Shown: positions 24,477 to 33,562 of the stretch, one piece after another | How the letters are laid out: each line of letters opens with the position of its first letter | Numbering within the stretch: position 1 is the stretch's first letter | Assembly (NCBI GenBank): GCA_964449325.1 | Contig: CAYUYJ010000015.1 | Location: 1 to 64,000 of the forward strand | Length of the DNA: 64,000 nucleotides | Origin: RGIG3002 sp964449325 | GTDB lineage: Bacteria > Bacillota > Clostridia > Lachnospirales > Lachnospiraceae | Reading direction: 5' to 3' | Notes under the pieces: generated by a model | What the model was told of the DNA's origin: nothing | The model's database searches: none | The model's input: only the letters and a program-made list of their open reading frames with translations | Translations under genes and position numbers: made by a program

Positions 24477-27400
24477 ATGAGAAAGAAAGTAATTTTACTG
24501 ACTGCTATTATAATAGGAGTTTTGTTAGGGTGCGGGAAAAAAGAAGATGTCGGTACGTTGGAAGACTTAACGGTAAATTACCGGAAGAATCCCATTGGGA
24601 CAGAGACGGAGCCGGTTTTTAGCTGGAAAATGAAGGACGAGGAAAAGGGGCAGAAGCAGACGGCATATCGTATTGTCGTGGCGGAATCCAAAACTGCTTT
24701 AGAGCAAAAGCAGTATGTATGGGACTCGGGAGAGAGGACCTCGGAGCTTTCCGTAGCGATTCCCTATGAAGGGGACGAACTGCAGCCGGAAACCCGTTAT
24801 TTTTGGAAGGTTTATGTGAAAGATAAGGACGGAAAAGCACTGGAATCCACAGAAGAGGCTTATTTTGAAACAGGGATTATGGATGATGACTGGGATGGTG
24901 CCCGGTGGATTTATCTGAACCGGAAAACAAAGGAGCAGACAAATGAAGTACCGAAGGATACATCATATACAATCTCTTTTGATTTTAAACTGGATAATTC
25001 TGTGTCAGGGCTGATTTGGGGCGCGGATACGAACAGCTATGGAAACTATTATCTATGGGCTTTTGATACAAGTGGAGAGTGTGTAGAACTGATTACTTCC
25101 GAAAAGCGGAAAGAAGAAACTTTGACAGAAAACCGTCGCTCTTTGGAAGAGTTTGGTTTTTCCAAGGATACGTTTGCGCAGAAGGAGCATGCCGTTACGA
25201 TGGAAGTAAACGGTACCCATGTGAAGACTTATTTGGACACACTGTTAATTGCAGAGGAAGAGGTATCTGCCGCAAAGGAAATGGGACTATTGGGACTTTG
25301 GGTAGACAGGGGGGCATTTTATGCTTTCTATGATAATCTTCTGGTAGTGAATGAGGCGGGGGAAGAACTTTACAGAGAGGATTTTGAAAATCCCGAAGAG
25401 AATATTTTTTCACCCTTCTATACAAAAGTGGTGGATGGCTGGCTGGAGGCTTCCTCCGGAATTTTGATAGTTCCGGGTGGAGAGGAACCGGCACCTATGT
25501 TTCGGAAAAGCTTTCAGACAGAACAGGGGAAGAAGATTGCAGCTGCACGACTATATGTATCGACAATGGGAATTTATGAGGCTTATGTTAATGGCGTGGA
25601 AGTTTCCGAGGAATATTTCGCACCGGGAGCATCCTATTATGAGAAAGAAATTTATTATCGTACCTATGATGTGACGGAATATATACAGGAGGGAGAAAAT
25701 GCCCTCGGCACGGTTTTGGGGCACGGCAGATTTGACCGGGCGAAAGCGGATTGGGGCGAAGAGCTTGCTCTTTGTGAAAAACTGGTTATCCGGTATGAGG
25801 ACGGCAGTGAGCAGACGATAGTTTCGGACGATAGCTGGCTGGTATACGGAGATGGGCCTGTGCGCCGTGATGATTTATTCTGGGGCGAATATTATGATGC
25901 AAATTATGAAATAGAAAATTGGAATCTTCCGGGATGTGCGGAAGAAGGCTGGCAGAATGCCGCTTTGTATACAGAAGAAAAGGCACAGTTGCCCAAGAAA
26001 GCGGCAGAAAATGTACCTGTTGTGGCAATCGAAGAGTTGCCCCCTGTAACCGTTACGGAACCCGAGGAGGGTTGTTTTGTGTATGATTTCGGACAGAATT
26101 TCAATGGAATCTGTCGTATTTCGGTACAGGGAGAGAAGGGACAGATTGTAACAATTCGTTTTGCGGAAACGTTAAATGAGGAAGCAATGTCCTGTAAGGA
26201 TGATACAGTTGGGAAAATTTGGACACAGAACCTGTATACCGCTCAAAATACCGACTATTATGTTTTGAAGGGAGAAGAAAAGGAGACATTTTCACCTCAA
26301 TTTGTGTGTCGGGGTTTCCGTTATGTACAGATTACGGGACTGGATGAGGTATTGTCAGAAGGGGATATTACTGCCATTGTGTTATCTTCCGAAAATGAGC
26401 GGACAGGCAGTTTTCAATGTTCCGAGGAAAAAGTGAACCGGCTGTATAACAATATATATTGGTCACAGATTAGCAATTATGTGGATATTCCTACAGACTG
26501 TCCGCAGAGGGATGAGCGACTTGCCTGGGCGGGGGATGCACAGACCTTCGCGCCTACCGGAAGCTACAATGCCAACATTTATACATTTATGGAAAAATAT
26601 CTGGATGCTTTGCGTGCCGGACAGAATGCGGACGGATCTGTTCAGGATGTGGGTTTTTGGGATGATACGTCAGGCGGAAACAACGGCTGGGGAGATGCAA
26701 TCATTACGATTCCGTGGACGTTGTATCAGCAGTATGGAAATAGCAATATTATAGTAGAAAATTATAGTGCTATGTGCGCCTATATGGATTATCTGGTGGC
26801 AACCAGTGAAGATTACATAAGAAATGATGAGGGCTTTGCGGACCACAATGCCATGTCATGTTCCGGAGATGCCATAAACAACACGGCGCAGTGTGCGTAT
26901 GCGGCCAAACTTCTTGCAAAAATGTGCCGAATTATCGGAGAAGAGGAAGCCGGTGCAAAGTATGAGGAAATATATGAAGGTTATCGGCAGGCATGGCAGG
27001 AAAATTATCTGAATGAAGACGGCTCTATCGGGGAATGGCTTCCCGCGGATTATGTGCTTGGACTTGCTTACGGACTGTATCCTGAAGAACTGGAGGCGGC
27101 AGGAGCAGAGAAGCTGAATATTGCGGTAGAAGCATGTGGTTTCCACATGAATACCGGTTATATTTCGACACCATTTCTTCTTCCTGTGTTGTGTAAATAC
27201 GGTTACACGGATGCGGCATATCAGTTACTGCTGCAGGATTCCTTTCCTTCCTGGAATTATATGTTTTCTCATGGCGGGACAACGATAACGGAAGGGTGGA
27301 ACACCTATTCCGAAGCCGAAGACGGAAGCTATCATATAAACGGTTCTTTAAACCATTATGCATTGGGTTCGGTAGGAGAATGGTTTTATACGGGTATTTT

Positions 27401-27662
27401 AGGAATCAAAAAGGATGAAGCAGCACCGGCATTTAAACATTTTATTCTGGAGCCGAAGCCGGGTGGCGGTATTACTTCTGCTTCCGGAAGTTATGAAAGT
27501 ATGTACGGAATGATTGAAAGCAGCTGGGAGATAGAAGAAGAAGAAACGCTATTCCGTTTTACCATACCGGCTAATACTTCTGCCACCGTGACATTGCCGG
27601 GAGCAGGATATGAGAATATGGAACTGGAAGCCGGAACGTATGAATTCCGGGTTAAACAGTGA
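24477..27662 (+). CDS. Secreted alpha-L-rhamnosidase lipoprotein (GH78-like)
   Basis: A protein of 1061 residues with lipobox LLGC, so anchored outside the membrane. The order is an Ig-like N-terminal domain (about 25-130), an inserted jelly-roll like region (about 140-300, SYTISFDFKLDN), the rhamnosidase N-domain (about 325-420), a second sandwich (YDFGQNFNGIC), the alpha/alpha barrel with DCPQRDERLAW near residue 674, and a C-terminal sandwich. The QRDER acids are typical of GH78. The start at 24477 is chosen because the signal peptide begins there; the frame is open from 24435. It should release L-rhamnose from plant glycosides or pectin side chains. No rhamnose catabolic genes lie beside it. 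Confidence 0.9.
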   Translation: MRKKVILLTAIIIGVLLGCGKKEDVGTLEDLTVNYRKNPIGTETEPVFSWKMKDEEKGQKQTAYRIVVAESKTALEQKQYVWDSGERTSELSVAIPYEGDELQPETRYFWKVYVKDKDGKALESTEEAYFETGIMDDDWDGARWIYLNRKTKEQTNEVPKDTSYTISFDFKLDNSVSGLIWGADTNSYGNYYLWAFDTSGECVELITSEKRKEETLTENRRSLEEFGFSKDTFAQKEHAVTMEVNGTHVKTYLDTLLIAEEEVSAAKEMGLLGLWVDRGAFYAFYDNLLVVNEAGEELYREDFENPEENIFSPFYTKVVDGWLEASSGILIVPGGEEPAPMFRKSFQTEQGKKIAAARLYVSTMGIYEAYVNGVEVSEEYFAPGASYYEKEIYYRTYDVTEYIQEGENALGTVLGHGRFDRAKADWGEELALCEKLVIRYEDGSEQTIVSDDSWLVYGDGPVRRDDLFWGEYYDANYEIENWNLPGCAEEGWQNAALYTEEKAQLPKKAAENVPVVAIEELPPVTVTEPEEGCFVYDFGQNFNGICRISVQGEKGQIVTIRFAETLNEEAMSCKDDTVGKIWTQNLYTAQNTDYYVLKGEEKETFSPQFVCRGFRYVQITGLDEVLSEGDITAIVLSSENERTGSFQCSEEKVNRLYNNIYWSQISNYVDIPTDCPQRDERLAWAGDAQTFAPTGSYNANIYTFMEKYLDALRAGQNADGSVQDVGFWDDTSGGNNGWGDAIITIPWTLYQQYGNSNIIVENYSAMCAYMDYLVATSEDYIRNDEGFADHNAMSCSGDAINNTAQCAYAAKLLAKMCRIIGEEEAGAKYEEIYEGYRQAWQENYLNEDGSIGEWLPADYVLGLAYGLYPEELEAAGAEKLNIAVEACGFHMNTGYISTPFLLPVLCKYGYTDAAYQLLLQDSFPSWNYMFSHGGTTITEGWNTYSEAEDGSYHINGSLNHYALGSVGEWFYTGILGIKKDEAAPAFKHFILEPKPGGGITSASGSYESMYGMIESSWEIEEEETLFRFTIPANTSATVTLPGAGYENMELEAGTYEFRVKQ

Positions 27663-27709
27663 CATTTTGTAAAAGATTGCAAAAGAATTTGTAAAAAGCG
27701 AAAAACCGC

Positions 27710-27738
27710 TTGCAAAATCAGATAAAACTTTATATAAT
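27710..27738 (+). promoter_or_regulatory. Strong promoter ahead of the speD leader
   Basis: TTGCAA (27710-27715), 17 bases, then a perfect TATAAT (27733-27738). Transcription would begin near 27745, over 400 bases before the speD start codon. Confidence 0.75.
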
Positions 27739-27744
27739 AAGCAC

Positions 27745-28139
27745 AATGTTGTTAGGCGTAAAAGGCCAGAGAGCAGGGAATGATTTTGACCTTTTTCTTT
27801 GAAGCATTCAGAGAAAATCAGTGGCATACGGACAGCCGGGGTCAAATGCCGAAGTTGGCAACTTTCGTTGCCTTATTGATTGAGTGAAAACTCGTTTTTA
27901 AAGTTTAATGTTCTTAATTGTTCGGAACGGACAAGGAACGGAACTGTATATCACATTTGTGAGACAATCAATAAGAGTAGTAAAAGTAAGTTCTTGCTAT
28001 ATAGACTCTGGAACAATATTTCTGGCAGCATACAGAGGATGAAATAGTATTATTTTGTCGAGATGTATTTGAAATAGTGTGTGATTTGGAACATAGGTGA
28101 TACACAGTGAGAACAGTGTATTACCTTTTTTTATTTTTT
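27745..28139 (+). ncRNA. Candidate structured leader RNA or small RNA before speD
   Basis: The stretch from 27663 to 28166 has no gene. Between the promoter and a terminator I find nested pairings: TTTGACC (27785-27791) with GGTCAAA (27840-27846) enclosing a 9-bp hairpin TTTCTTTGA / TCAGAGAAA, then GGCAAC-TTTC-GTTGCC (27857-27872), then GAGT-GAAA-ACTC followed by GTTTTT (about 27882-27898). The second half is AT-rich with fewer clear stems. It does not carry the signatures I know for tmRNA, RNase P, SRP RNA, SAM, lysine, cobalamin, c-di-GMP or T-box elements. Either a polyamine- or SAM-responsive leader of speD or an independent RNA is possible. Confidence 0.5.
28095..28139 (+). terminator. 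Intrinsic terminator 28 bases before speD
   Basis: The 11-bp stem AGGTGATACAC / GTGTATTACCT (one G-T pair) with a 10-base loop is followed by a long T-run (TTTTTTTATTTTTT). Its position directly before the speD ribosome site means it must be read through or switched off for the operon to be expressed from 27710. Confidence 0.88.
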
Positions 28140-28166
28140 GATTCGGTGGAAGAATGAGGTGTTGTC

Positions 28167-28961
28167 ATGAACAAAATGAAATTATATGGATTTAACAATC
28201 TGACAAAATCTTTGAGCTTTAATATATATGATGTATGTTATGCGAAAACGGCAAGAGAACAGAAGGAGTACATAGCATATATTGACGAGCAGTATAACTC
28301 GGATCGTCTGACGAAGATTTTGTTCCACCTGACGGAAATGATTGGTGCTCATGTGCTTAATGTGTCAAAGCAGGATTATGAGCCGCAGGGGGCAAGTGTA
28401 ACCTTTTTAATTGCAGAAGGAAATATGCTGCCTTCCGGTTATGAGACGTTAGAGGAAGCATCAATAAAGCTTCATGATACGGTTGTGGGACATCTGGATA
28501 AAAGTCATGTAACGGTTCATACTTATCCCGAATATCATCCTGATACCTGTATTGCTACATTTCGGGTGGATATTGATGTGGCAACCTGTGGAGAGATTAC
28601 ACCGCTCAGTACCTTGGATTATTTAATCGGCAGCTTTGATTCGGACATCATTACCATGGATTACAGAGTGCGCGGATTTACAAGAAACATGGAAGGGAAA
28701 AAGCTTTTTATGGATCATAAAATCACTTCCATTCAGGATTATATCGCACCGGAAACAATGCAGAAGTATGATGCGATTGATATTAATATGTATCAGGCAA
28801 ATTTATTCCATACAAAGATGCTGGTGAAGGAAATGGATTTACAGAATTATCTGTTCAATACGGATATTTATGAAATACCTCCGAAAACAAGACTGCAAAT
28901 CAGCAATAATCTCAGGCAGGAAATGATTGAGATTTTCAGCGGAACGAATATTTTTGAATAA
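28167..28961 (+). CDS. speD: S-adenosylmethionine decarboxylase (E. coli type)
   Basis: The proenzyme of 264 residues cleaves itself to create a pyruvoyl cofactor, then decarboxylates SAM to supply the aminopropyl donor. The cleavage site is K112-S113 in DKSHVTVHTYPE. The length and YDVCYAKTAREQKEYI start match the long E. coli type, not the 120-residue Bacillus type. GAGGTG precedes the ATG. It opens a six-gene polyamine operon behind a long leader and terminator. Confidence 0.95.
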   Translation: MNKMKLYGFNNLTKSLSFNIYDVCYAKTAREQKEYIAYIDEQYNSDRLTKILFHLTEMIGAHVLNVSKQDYEPQGASVTFLIAEGNMLPSGYETLEEASIKLHDTVVGHLDKSHVTVHTYPEYHPDTCIATFRVDIDVATCGEITPLSTLDYLIGSFDSDIITMDYRVRGFTRNMEGKKLFMDHKITSIQDYIAPETMQKYDAIDINMYQANLFHTKMLVKEMDLQNYLFNTDIYEIPPKTRLQISNNLRQEMIEIFSGTNIFE

Positions 28962-29002
28962 AGCTTAGAATAAGATAGAAATAGAAAGTAACGGGTGATG
29001 TC

Positions 29003-30451
29003 ATGGCAGGTTTAAATCAGGACAGAGCGCCGATTATGGAAGCGCTTCAGCAGCTAAAAACGATGCGGATTGTGCCCTTTGATGTACCGGGGCATAAAAG
29101 AGGAAAAGGAAATAAAGAACTGACCTATTTTTTAGGTGAGAAGTGTATGGAACTGGATGTAAATTCCATGAAGCCTTTGGATAATCTGTGTCATCCGGTT
29201 TCTGTTATTAAAGAAGCGGAGGAGCTGGCGGCAGAGGCATTTGGTGCTGCACATGCCTTTTTTATGGTGGGTGGAACAACCAGTGCGGTACAGGCAATGG
29301 TGTTGACTGCATGTAAGCGGGGAGACAAAATTATTCTGCCGAGAAATGTACATAGAAGTGCAATTAACGCCATGATTTTGTGCGGAGCGGTTCCGGTTTA
29401 TGTAAACCCTGAGACAAATCATGAACTGGGTATTTCTCTTGGTATGAAGGTATCCGAAGTGGAAAAAGCGATACGGGAAAATCCGGATGCAAAAGCAATT
29501 TTGGTCAATAATCCTACATACTACGGAATCTGTTCCAATATCAAAGCGATTGTAGAACTTGCCCATGCACATGGGATGATGGTGCTTGCGGATGAAGCAC
29601 ACGGAACCCACTTTTACTTTCACAAAAATCTACCCATGTCGGCAATGGAGGCAGGTGCCGATATGGCTTCTGTAAGTATGCACAAATCGGGTGGGTCTCT
29701 TACACAAAGCTCTTTTTTGCTGATGGGACCGGGTGTGAATGCGGGATATGTCCGTCAGATTGTAAATCTGACACAGACCACAAGCGGTTCCTATTTGTTT
29801 TTGTCAAGCCTTGACATTTCCAGACGAAATCTTGCCTTGAACGGAGAAAAGGTATTTGACAATATTATTAATTTGGTTCAGTATGCTCGGGATGAAATTA
29901 ATGAAATCGGCGATTATTATGCTTATTCCACGGAACTTAAAAACGGGGATTCCGTTTATGATTTTGACATAACGAAACTGTCTGTACATACGAGAAACAT
30001 CGGTCTTGCCGGAATTGAAGTTTATGATATTCTGAGAGATGATTACGATATTCAGACAGAATTCGGGGACATCGGAAATCTGCTTGCTTATGTGTCCGTA
30101 GGAGACAGACCACGGGATATTGAAAGACTTGTCAGTGCACTTTCCGAAATTCGCAGAAGGTATAAGAAGGATACAAGCGGTATGTTGGAGGCGGAATATA
30201 TTAACCCGATTGTGGCGGCACCGCCACAGGATGCTTTTTACGGGGAAAAAGAATCCCTTTCGATTGCGGAAACGAACGGCAGGGTGTGCGCGGAATTTGT
30301 AATGTGTTATCCGCCGGGTATTCCGATTCTGGCTCCGGGAGAACTGATTACCGGGGAGATTCTGGACTATATCCGGTATGCCAAGGAAAAAGGTTGTTCC
30401 ATGACGGGACCGGAGGATATGAACATAGAAAGATTAAATGTCATTAGGTAA
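29003..30451 (+). CDS. speA: Arginine decarboxylase (fold I, SpeA-like)
   Basis: A PLP enzyme of 482 residues from the Orn/Lys/Arg decarboxylase family. It has PFDVPGHKRGKG near the start, D197 and H200 (ADEAHGTH), and Schiff-base K228 (SMHKSGG). The C-terminal MCYPPGIPILAPGE is typical. Arginine is the likely substrate because agmatinase is in the same operon; sequence alone does not exclude ornithine or lysine. It is a paralogue of the protein at 3364. Confidence 0.88.
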   Translation: MAGLNQDRAPIMEALQQLKTMRIVPFDVPGHKRGKGNKELTYFLGEKCMELDVNSMKPLDNLCHPVSVIKEAEELAAEAFGAAHAFFMVGGTTSAVQAMVLTACKRGDKIILPRNVHRSAINAMILCGAVPVYVNPETNHELGISLGMKVSEVEKAIRENPDAKAILVNNPTYYGICSNIKAIVELAHAHGMMVLADEAHGTHFYFHKNLPMSAMEAGADMASVSMHKSGGSLTQSSFLLMGPGVNAGYVRQIVNLTQTTSGSYLFLSSLDISRRNLALNGEKVFDNIINLVQYARDEINEIGDYYAYSTELKNGDSVYDFDITKLSVHTRNIGLAGIEVYDILRDDYDIQTEFGDIGNLLAYVSVGDRPRDIERLVSALSEIRRRYKKDTSGMLEAEYINPIVAAPPQDAFYGEKESLSIAETNGRVCAEFVMCYPPGIPILAPGELITGEILDYIRYAKEKGCSMTGPEDMNIERLNVIR

Positions 30452-30480
30452 GTAGCACCAAGGTGAGGAGGTAAATCATT

Positions 30481-31332
30481 ATGGAATTATGGTTTTCGGA
30501 AAAGCATACACCAAATGTAAAGATGTCTATAAAGGTTGACAGACAGCTATATTCGGGAAACAGTGAGTTTCAGCGGATTGATATTTTTGAATCCAAAGAA
30601 TTCGGCAGGTTTTTGACGTTGGACGGTTATATGATGCTGACCGAAAAGGATGAATTTATTTACCATGAAATGATTGTTCATGTACCTATGGCGGTCCATC
30701 CTAATGCAAAAAAAGTGCTTGTTATCGGTGGTGGTGACGGCGGTGCGGTCAGAGAGCTTTTAAGATATCCGAGTGTGGAGTGGATAGATCTGGTAGAGAT
30801 TGATGAGTTGGTTGTAGAGGTATGTAAGAAGTATCTTCCGCAGACGGCAGGTCAGCTTAGTGATGAGAAAGTACACATCCGGTATGAGGACGGGCTCGCC
30901 TATATTCGTCATAGGGAAGATGAGTATGATTTGATTATTGTGGATTCTACAGATCCATTTGGGCCGGGTGAAGGTCTTTTCACCAAAGAATTTTACGGTA
31001 ACTGCTATAAAGCATTAAAGGAAGACGGTATTATGGTGAATCAGCATGAGAGCCCTTTCTATCCGGAGGACAGGCAGGCAATGCAGCGGGCTCATAAAAG
31101 GATTGTGGAATCCTTCCCCGTAAGTAAGGTTTATCAGGCGCACATTCCAACCTATCCGTCAGGTCACTGGCTCTTTGGTTTTGCATCAAAGAAATATCAT
31201 CCGATTAAGGATGCCAATTTTGTAAAATGGAATGTACTTGGGTTAAAGACGAAATATTATAATACAGAGCTTCATGCAGGAGCGTTTGCCCTGCCAAATT
31301 ATGTAGAGGAGATGTTGGAGGATGTGGAATAA
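30481..31332 (+). CDS. speE: Spermidine synthase
   Basis: It transfers an aminopropyl group from decarboxylated SAM to putrescine. The 283 residues hold the cofactor loop GGGDGG (near residue 80), the acid VEIDE, and the active-site VDSTDPFGPGEGLF. AGGAGG lies 8 bases before the ATG. The operon also encodes the donor enzyme SpeD. The end overlaps speB by 11 bases. Confidence 0.96.
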   Translation: MELWFSEKHTPNVKMSIKVDRQLYSGNSEFQRIDIFESKEFGRFLTLDGYMMLTEKDEFIYHEMIVHVPMAVHPNAKKVLVIGGGDGGAVRELLRYPSVEWIDLVEIDELVVEVCKKYLPQTAGQLSDEKVHIRYEDGLAYIRHREDEYDLIIVDSTDPFGPGEGLFTKEFYGNCYKALKEDGIMVNQHESPFYPEDRQAMQRAHKRIVESFPVSKVYQAHIPTYPSGHWLFGFASKKYHPIKDANFVKWNVLGLKTKYYNTELHAGAFALPNYVEEMLEDVE

Positions 31333-32188
31333 AAACGTAGAAACCTTTTTAGGGTGTGATGCGGATTATGAGGAAGCAAGAATTGTTTTATTTGGTGCCC
31401 CTTTTGATTCCACCACGTCCTACCGTCCGGGAACACGGTTTGCCAGCAAGACGATGCGTGCCGAATCCTATGGACTGGAAACCTACAGTCCTTATCAGGA
31501 TTTGGACTTAGAGGACTGCAAGGTGTTTGACGGCGGAGATTTGGAGCTTTGTTTCGGAGATACATCACTTGCTTTGAAGGATATCACGGAATGCACAAGA
31601 CAGATTGTAACAGACGGCAAGCTTCCGGTGATGATTGGAGGGGAGCATCTGGTGACTCTTGGCGCTGTTCGTGCGGTTTTTGAGAAATATCCGGATTTAC
31701 ATATTATTCATTTTGATGCTCATGCGGATTTGCGTGAAGAATATTTAGGTACGACACTTTCCCATGCTACGGTGCTTCATAGGGTTTGGGATTTGGTAGG
31801 AGACGGAAAGATTTTCCAGTTTGGCATTCGTAGCGGAGAACGCGCGGAGTTCCTATGGGGAAAAGACCATGTAACAACACGGAAATTTGATTTTGTCGGA
31901 CTGGAAGACGTGATAGAAAAGTTAAAGGGAAAGCCGGTATATTTTACTTTGGATTTGGATGTGCTTGATCCTTCCGTATTCCCCGGAACAGGAACACCGG
32001 AGGCAGGCGGTGTTACTTTTTTACAGCTTTTGGAAGCGGTATTAAAGGTAGGAGATTTGAATTTGGTAGGCTGTGATATTAATGAACTGTCTCCCCCCTT
32101 GGATACGAGTGGGGCTTCCACGGCAGTAGCGCTGAAGGTGTTACGAGAACTGCTGTTAAAGCTGGAAGAGAAGTATATAAGAGTATAA
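31322..32188 (+). CDS. speB: Agmatinase
   Basis: A two-manganese ureohydrolase of 288 residues that splits agmatine into putrescine and urea. Metal ligands lie in HFDAHADLR and TLDLDVLDPS, followed by GTGTPEAGG. GGAGG within the end of speE serves as the ribosome site, and the 11-base overlap suggests coupled translation. Together with SpeA it supplies putrescine for both spermidine routes. Confidence 0.94.
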   Translation: MWNKNVETFLGCDADYEEARIVLFGAPFDSTTSYRPGTRFASKTMRAESYGLETYSPYQDLDLEDCKVFDGGDLELCFGDTSLALKDITECTRQIVTDGKLPVMIGGEHLVTLGAVRAVFEKYPDLHIIHFDAHADLREEYLGTTLSHATVLHRVWDLVGDGKIFQFGIRSGERAEFLWGKDHVTTRKFDFVGLEDVIEKLKGKPVYFTLDLDVLDPSVFPGTGTPEAGGVTFLQLLEAVLKVGDLNLVGCDINELSPPLDTSGASTAVALKVLRELLLKLEEKYIRV

Positions 32189-32207
32189 GAAAAGGAGAAC
32201 AGAGAAA

Positions 32208-33464
32208 ATGGGAAGAGCGTTAATTATCGGATGTGGTGGTGTTGCCGGTGTGGCAATTCATAAATGCTGTCAGAACAGTGAAGTATTTGAAGAAATTTGT
32301 ATTGCAAGCAGAACGAAAAGCAAATGTGATGCGTTGGCAGAGAAGCTTTCCGGTGGAAAGACAAAAATTCAGACTGCGCAGGTAAATGCAGATAATGTGG
32401 ATGAAGTGATTGCGCTGATTAAGAAGTTTCAGCCCGATTTGGTTATGAATATTGCATTGCCTTATCAGGATTTGACGATTATGGATGCCTGTCTTGCCTG
32501 TGGGGTAAATTATATGGATACGGCAAATTATGAGCCGGAGGATATTGAAGAACCCGAGTGGCGGGCTGTTTATGAAAAGCGTTGTAAGGAAGAAGGATTT
32601 TCCGCATACTTTGATTATTCCTGGCAGTGGGCATATAAGAAAAAATTTGAGGAGGCGGGTCTTACGGCACTTCTCGGATCCGGTTTTGATCCGGGTGTAA
32701 CGCAGGCATTTTGTGCTTATGCGTTGAAGCATGAATTTGATGAGATTGATACGATTGATATTTTGGACTGCAATGGTGGTGACCATGGTTATGCGTTTGC
32801 AACAAACTTTAATCCGGAAATTAATCTGCGTGAGGTTTCCGCACCGGGAAGCTATTGGGAAAATGGTAAGTGGGTGGAGATTCCTGCTATGAGCATCAAA
32901 AGGGAATATGATTTTGATGAGGTGGGAAAGAAGGATATGTATCTGCTGCATCATGAAGAGATTGAATCTCTGGCCAAAAATATTCCGGGTGTAAAAAGGA
33001 TCCGTTTCTTTATGACCTTCGGACAGAGCTACCTTGACCATATGAGATGCTTAGAGGATGTGGGGATGCTTTCTACTACGCCGATTAATTACGAAGGAAA
33101 AGAAATTGTACCGATTCAGTTTTTGAAAGCACTGTTGCCCGATCCGGCAAGTCTTGGACCTCGTACGAAGGGGAAGACGAATATCGGTTGCATTTTTACC
33201 GGAAAGAAGGATGGGAAGGAGAAGACTTATTATCTTTATAATGTTTGCGATCATCAGGAATGTTATAAAGAGGTTGGTTCTCAGGCGATTTCTTATACTA
33301 CCGGTGTGCCGGCTATGATTGGGGCGATGATGCTGCTGACCGGAAAATGGAATAAGCCGGGTGTGTATACGGTGGAGGAGTTTGATTCGGATCCGTATAT
33401 GGAGGCGTTGAATAAGTGGGGGTTGCCTTGGCGGGAGAGTTTTGAGCCGGTGTTGGTAGAGTAA
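32208..33464 (+). CDS. Carboxyspermidine dehydrogenase (saccharopine dehydrogenase family)
   Basis: An NAD(P)-dependent enzyme of 418 residues with a Rossmann loop GCGGVAG (residues 9-15) and family segments NIALPYQDLTIMDACL and GSGFDPGVTQAF. In the carboxyspermidine pathway it couples putrescine to aspartate semialdehyde. The neighbouring decarboxylase and the speA/speB context support this role over lysine metabolism. AAAAGGAG precedes the ATG. It lies only 19 bases from speB. Confidence 0.9.
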   Translation: MGRALIIGCGGVAGVAIHKCCQNSEVFEEICIASRTKSKCDALAEKLSGGKTKIQTAQVNADNVDEVIALIKKFQPDLVMNIALPYQDLTIMDACLACGVNYMDTANYEPEDIEEPEWRAVYEKRCKEEGFSAYFDYSWQWAYKKKFEEAGLTALLGSGFDPGVTQAFCAYALKHEFDEIDTIDILDCNGGDHGYAFATNFNPEINLREVSAPGSYWENGKWVEIPAMSIKREYDFDEVGKKDMYLLHHEEIESLAKNIPGVKRIRFFMTFGQSYLDHMRCLEDVGMLSTTPINYEGKEIVPIQFLKALLPDPASLGPRTKGKTNIGCIFTGKKDGKEKTYYLYNVCDHQECYKEVGSQAISYTTGVPAMIGAMMLLTGKWNKPGVYTVEEFDSDPYMEALNKWGLPWRESFEPVLVE

Positions 33465-33495
33465 AGGTGAGTTAGAACTTTGAGTTGAATCTAAG

Positions 33496-33526
33496 GGCAG
33501 GAATGCGGCGAAACATTCCTGCCTTT
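33496..33526 (+). terminator. Intra-operon hairpin between the two carboxyspermidine genes
   Basis: A perfect 10-bp stem GGCAGGAATG / CATTCCTGCC with an 8-base loop is followed by only three T's. It could be a weak terminator that lowers expression of the last gene, or an RNA-processing or stabilising stem. Confidence 0.6.
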
Positions 33527-33562
33527 GTGAGATTTATGGAAGTAAAAGTTAGGAGACAGGAT

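Noticed and set aside
27745..28139. tmRNA, RNase P RNA, SRP RNA or 6S RNA identity for the region before speD
   Set aside because: Diagnostic core sequences of tmRNA, RNase P and SRP RNA are absent, and the ends do not pair as in 6S RNA as far as I can fold by eye. Left as an unknown RNA candidate.
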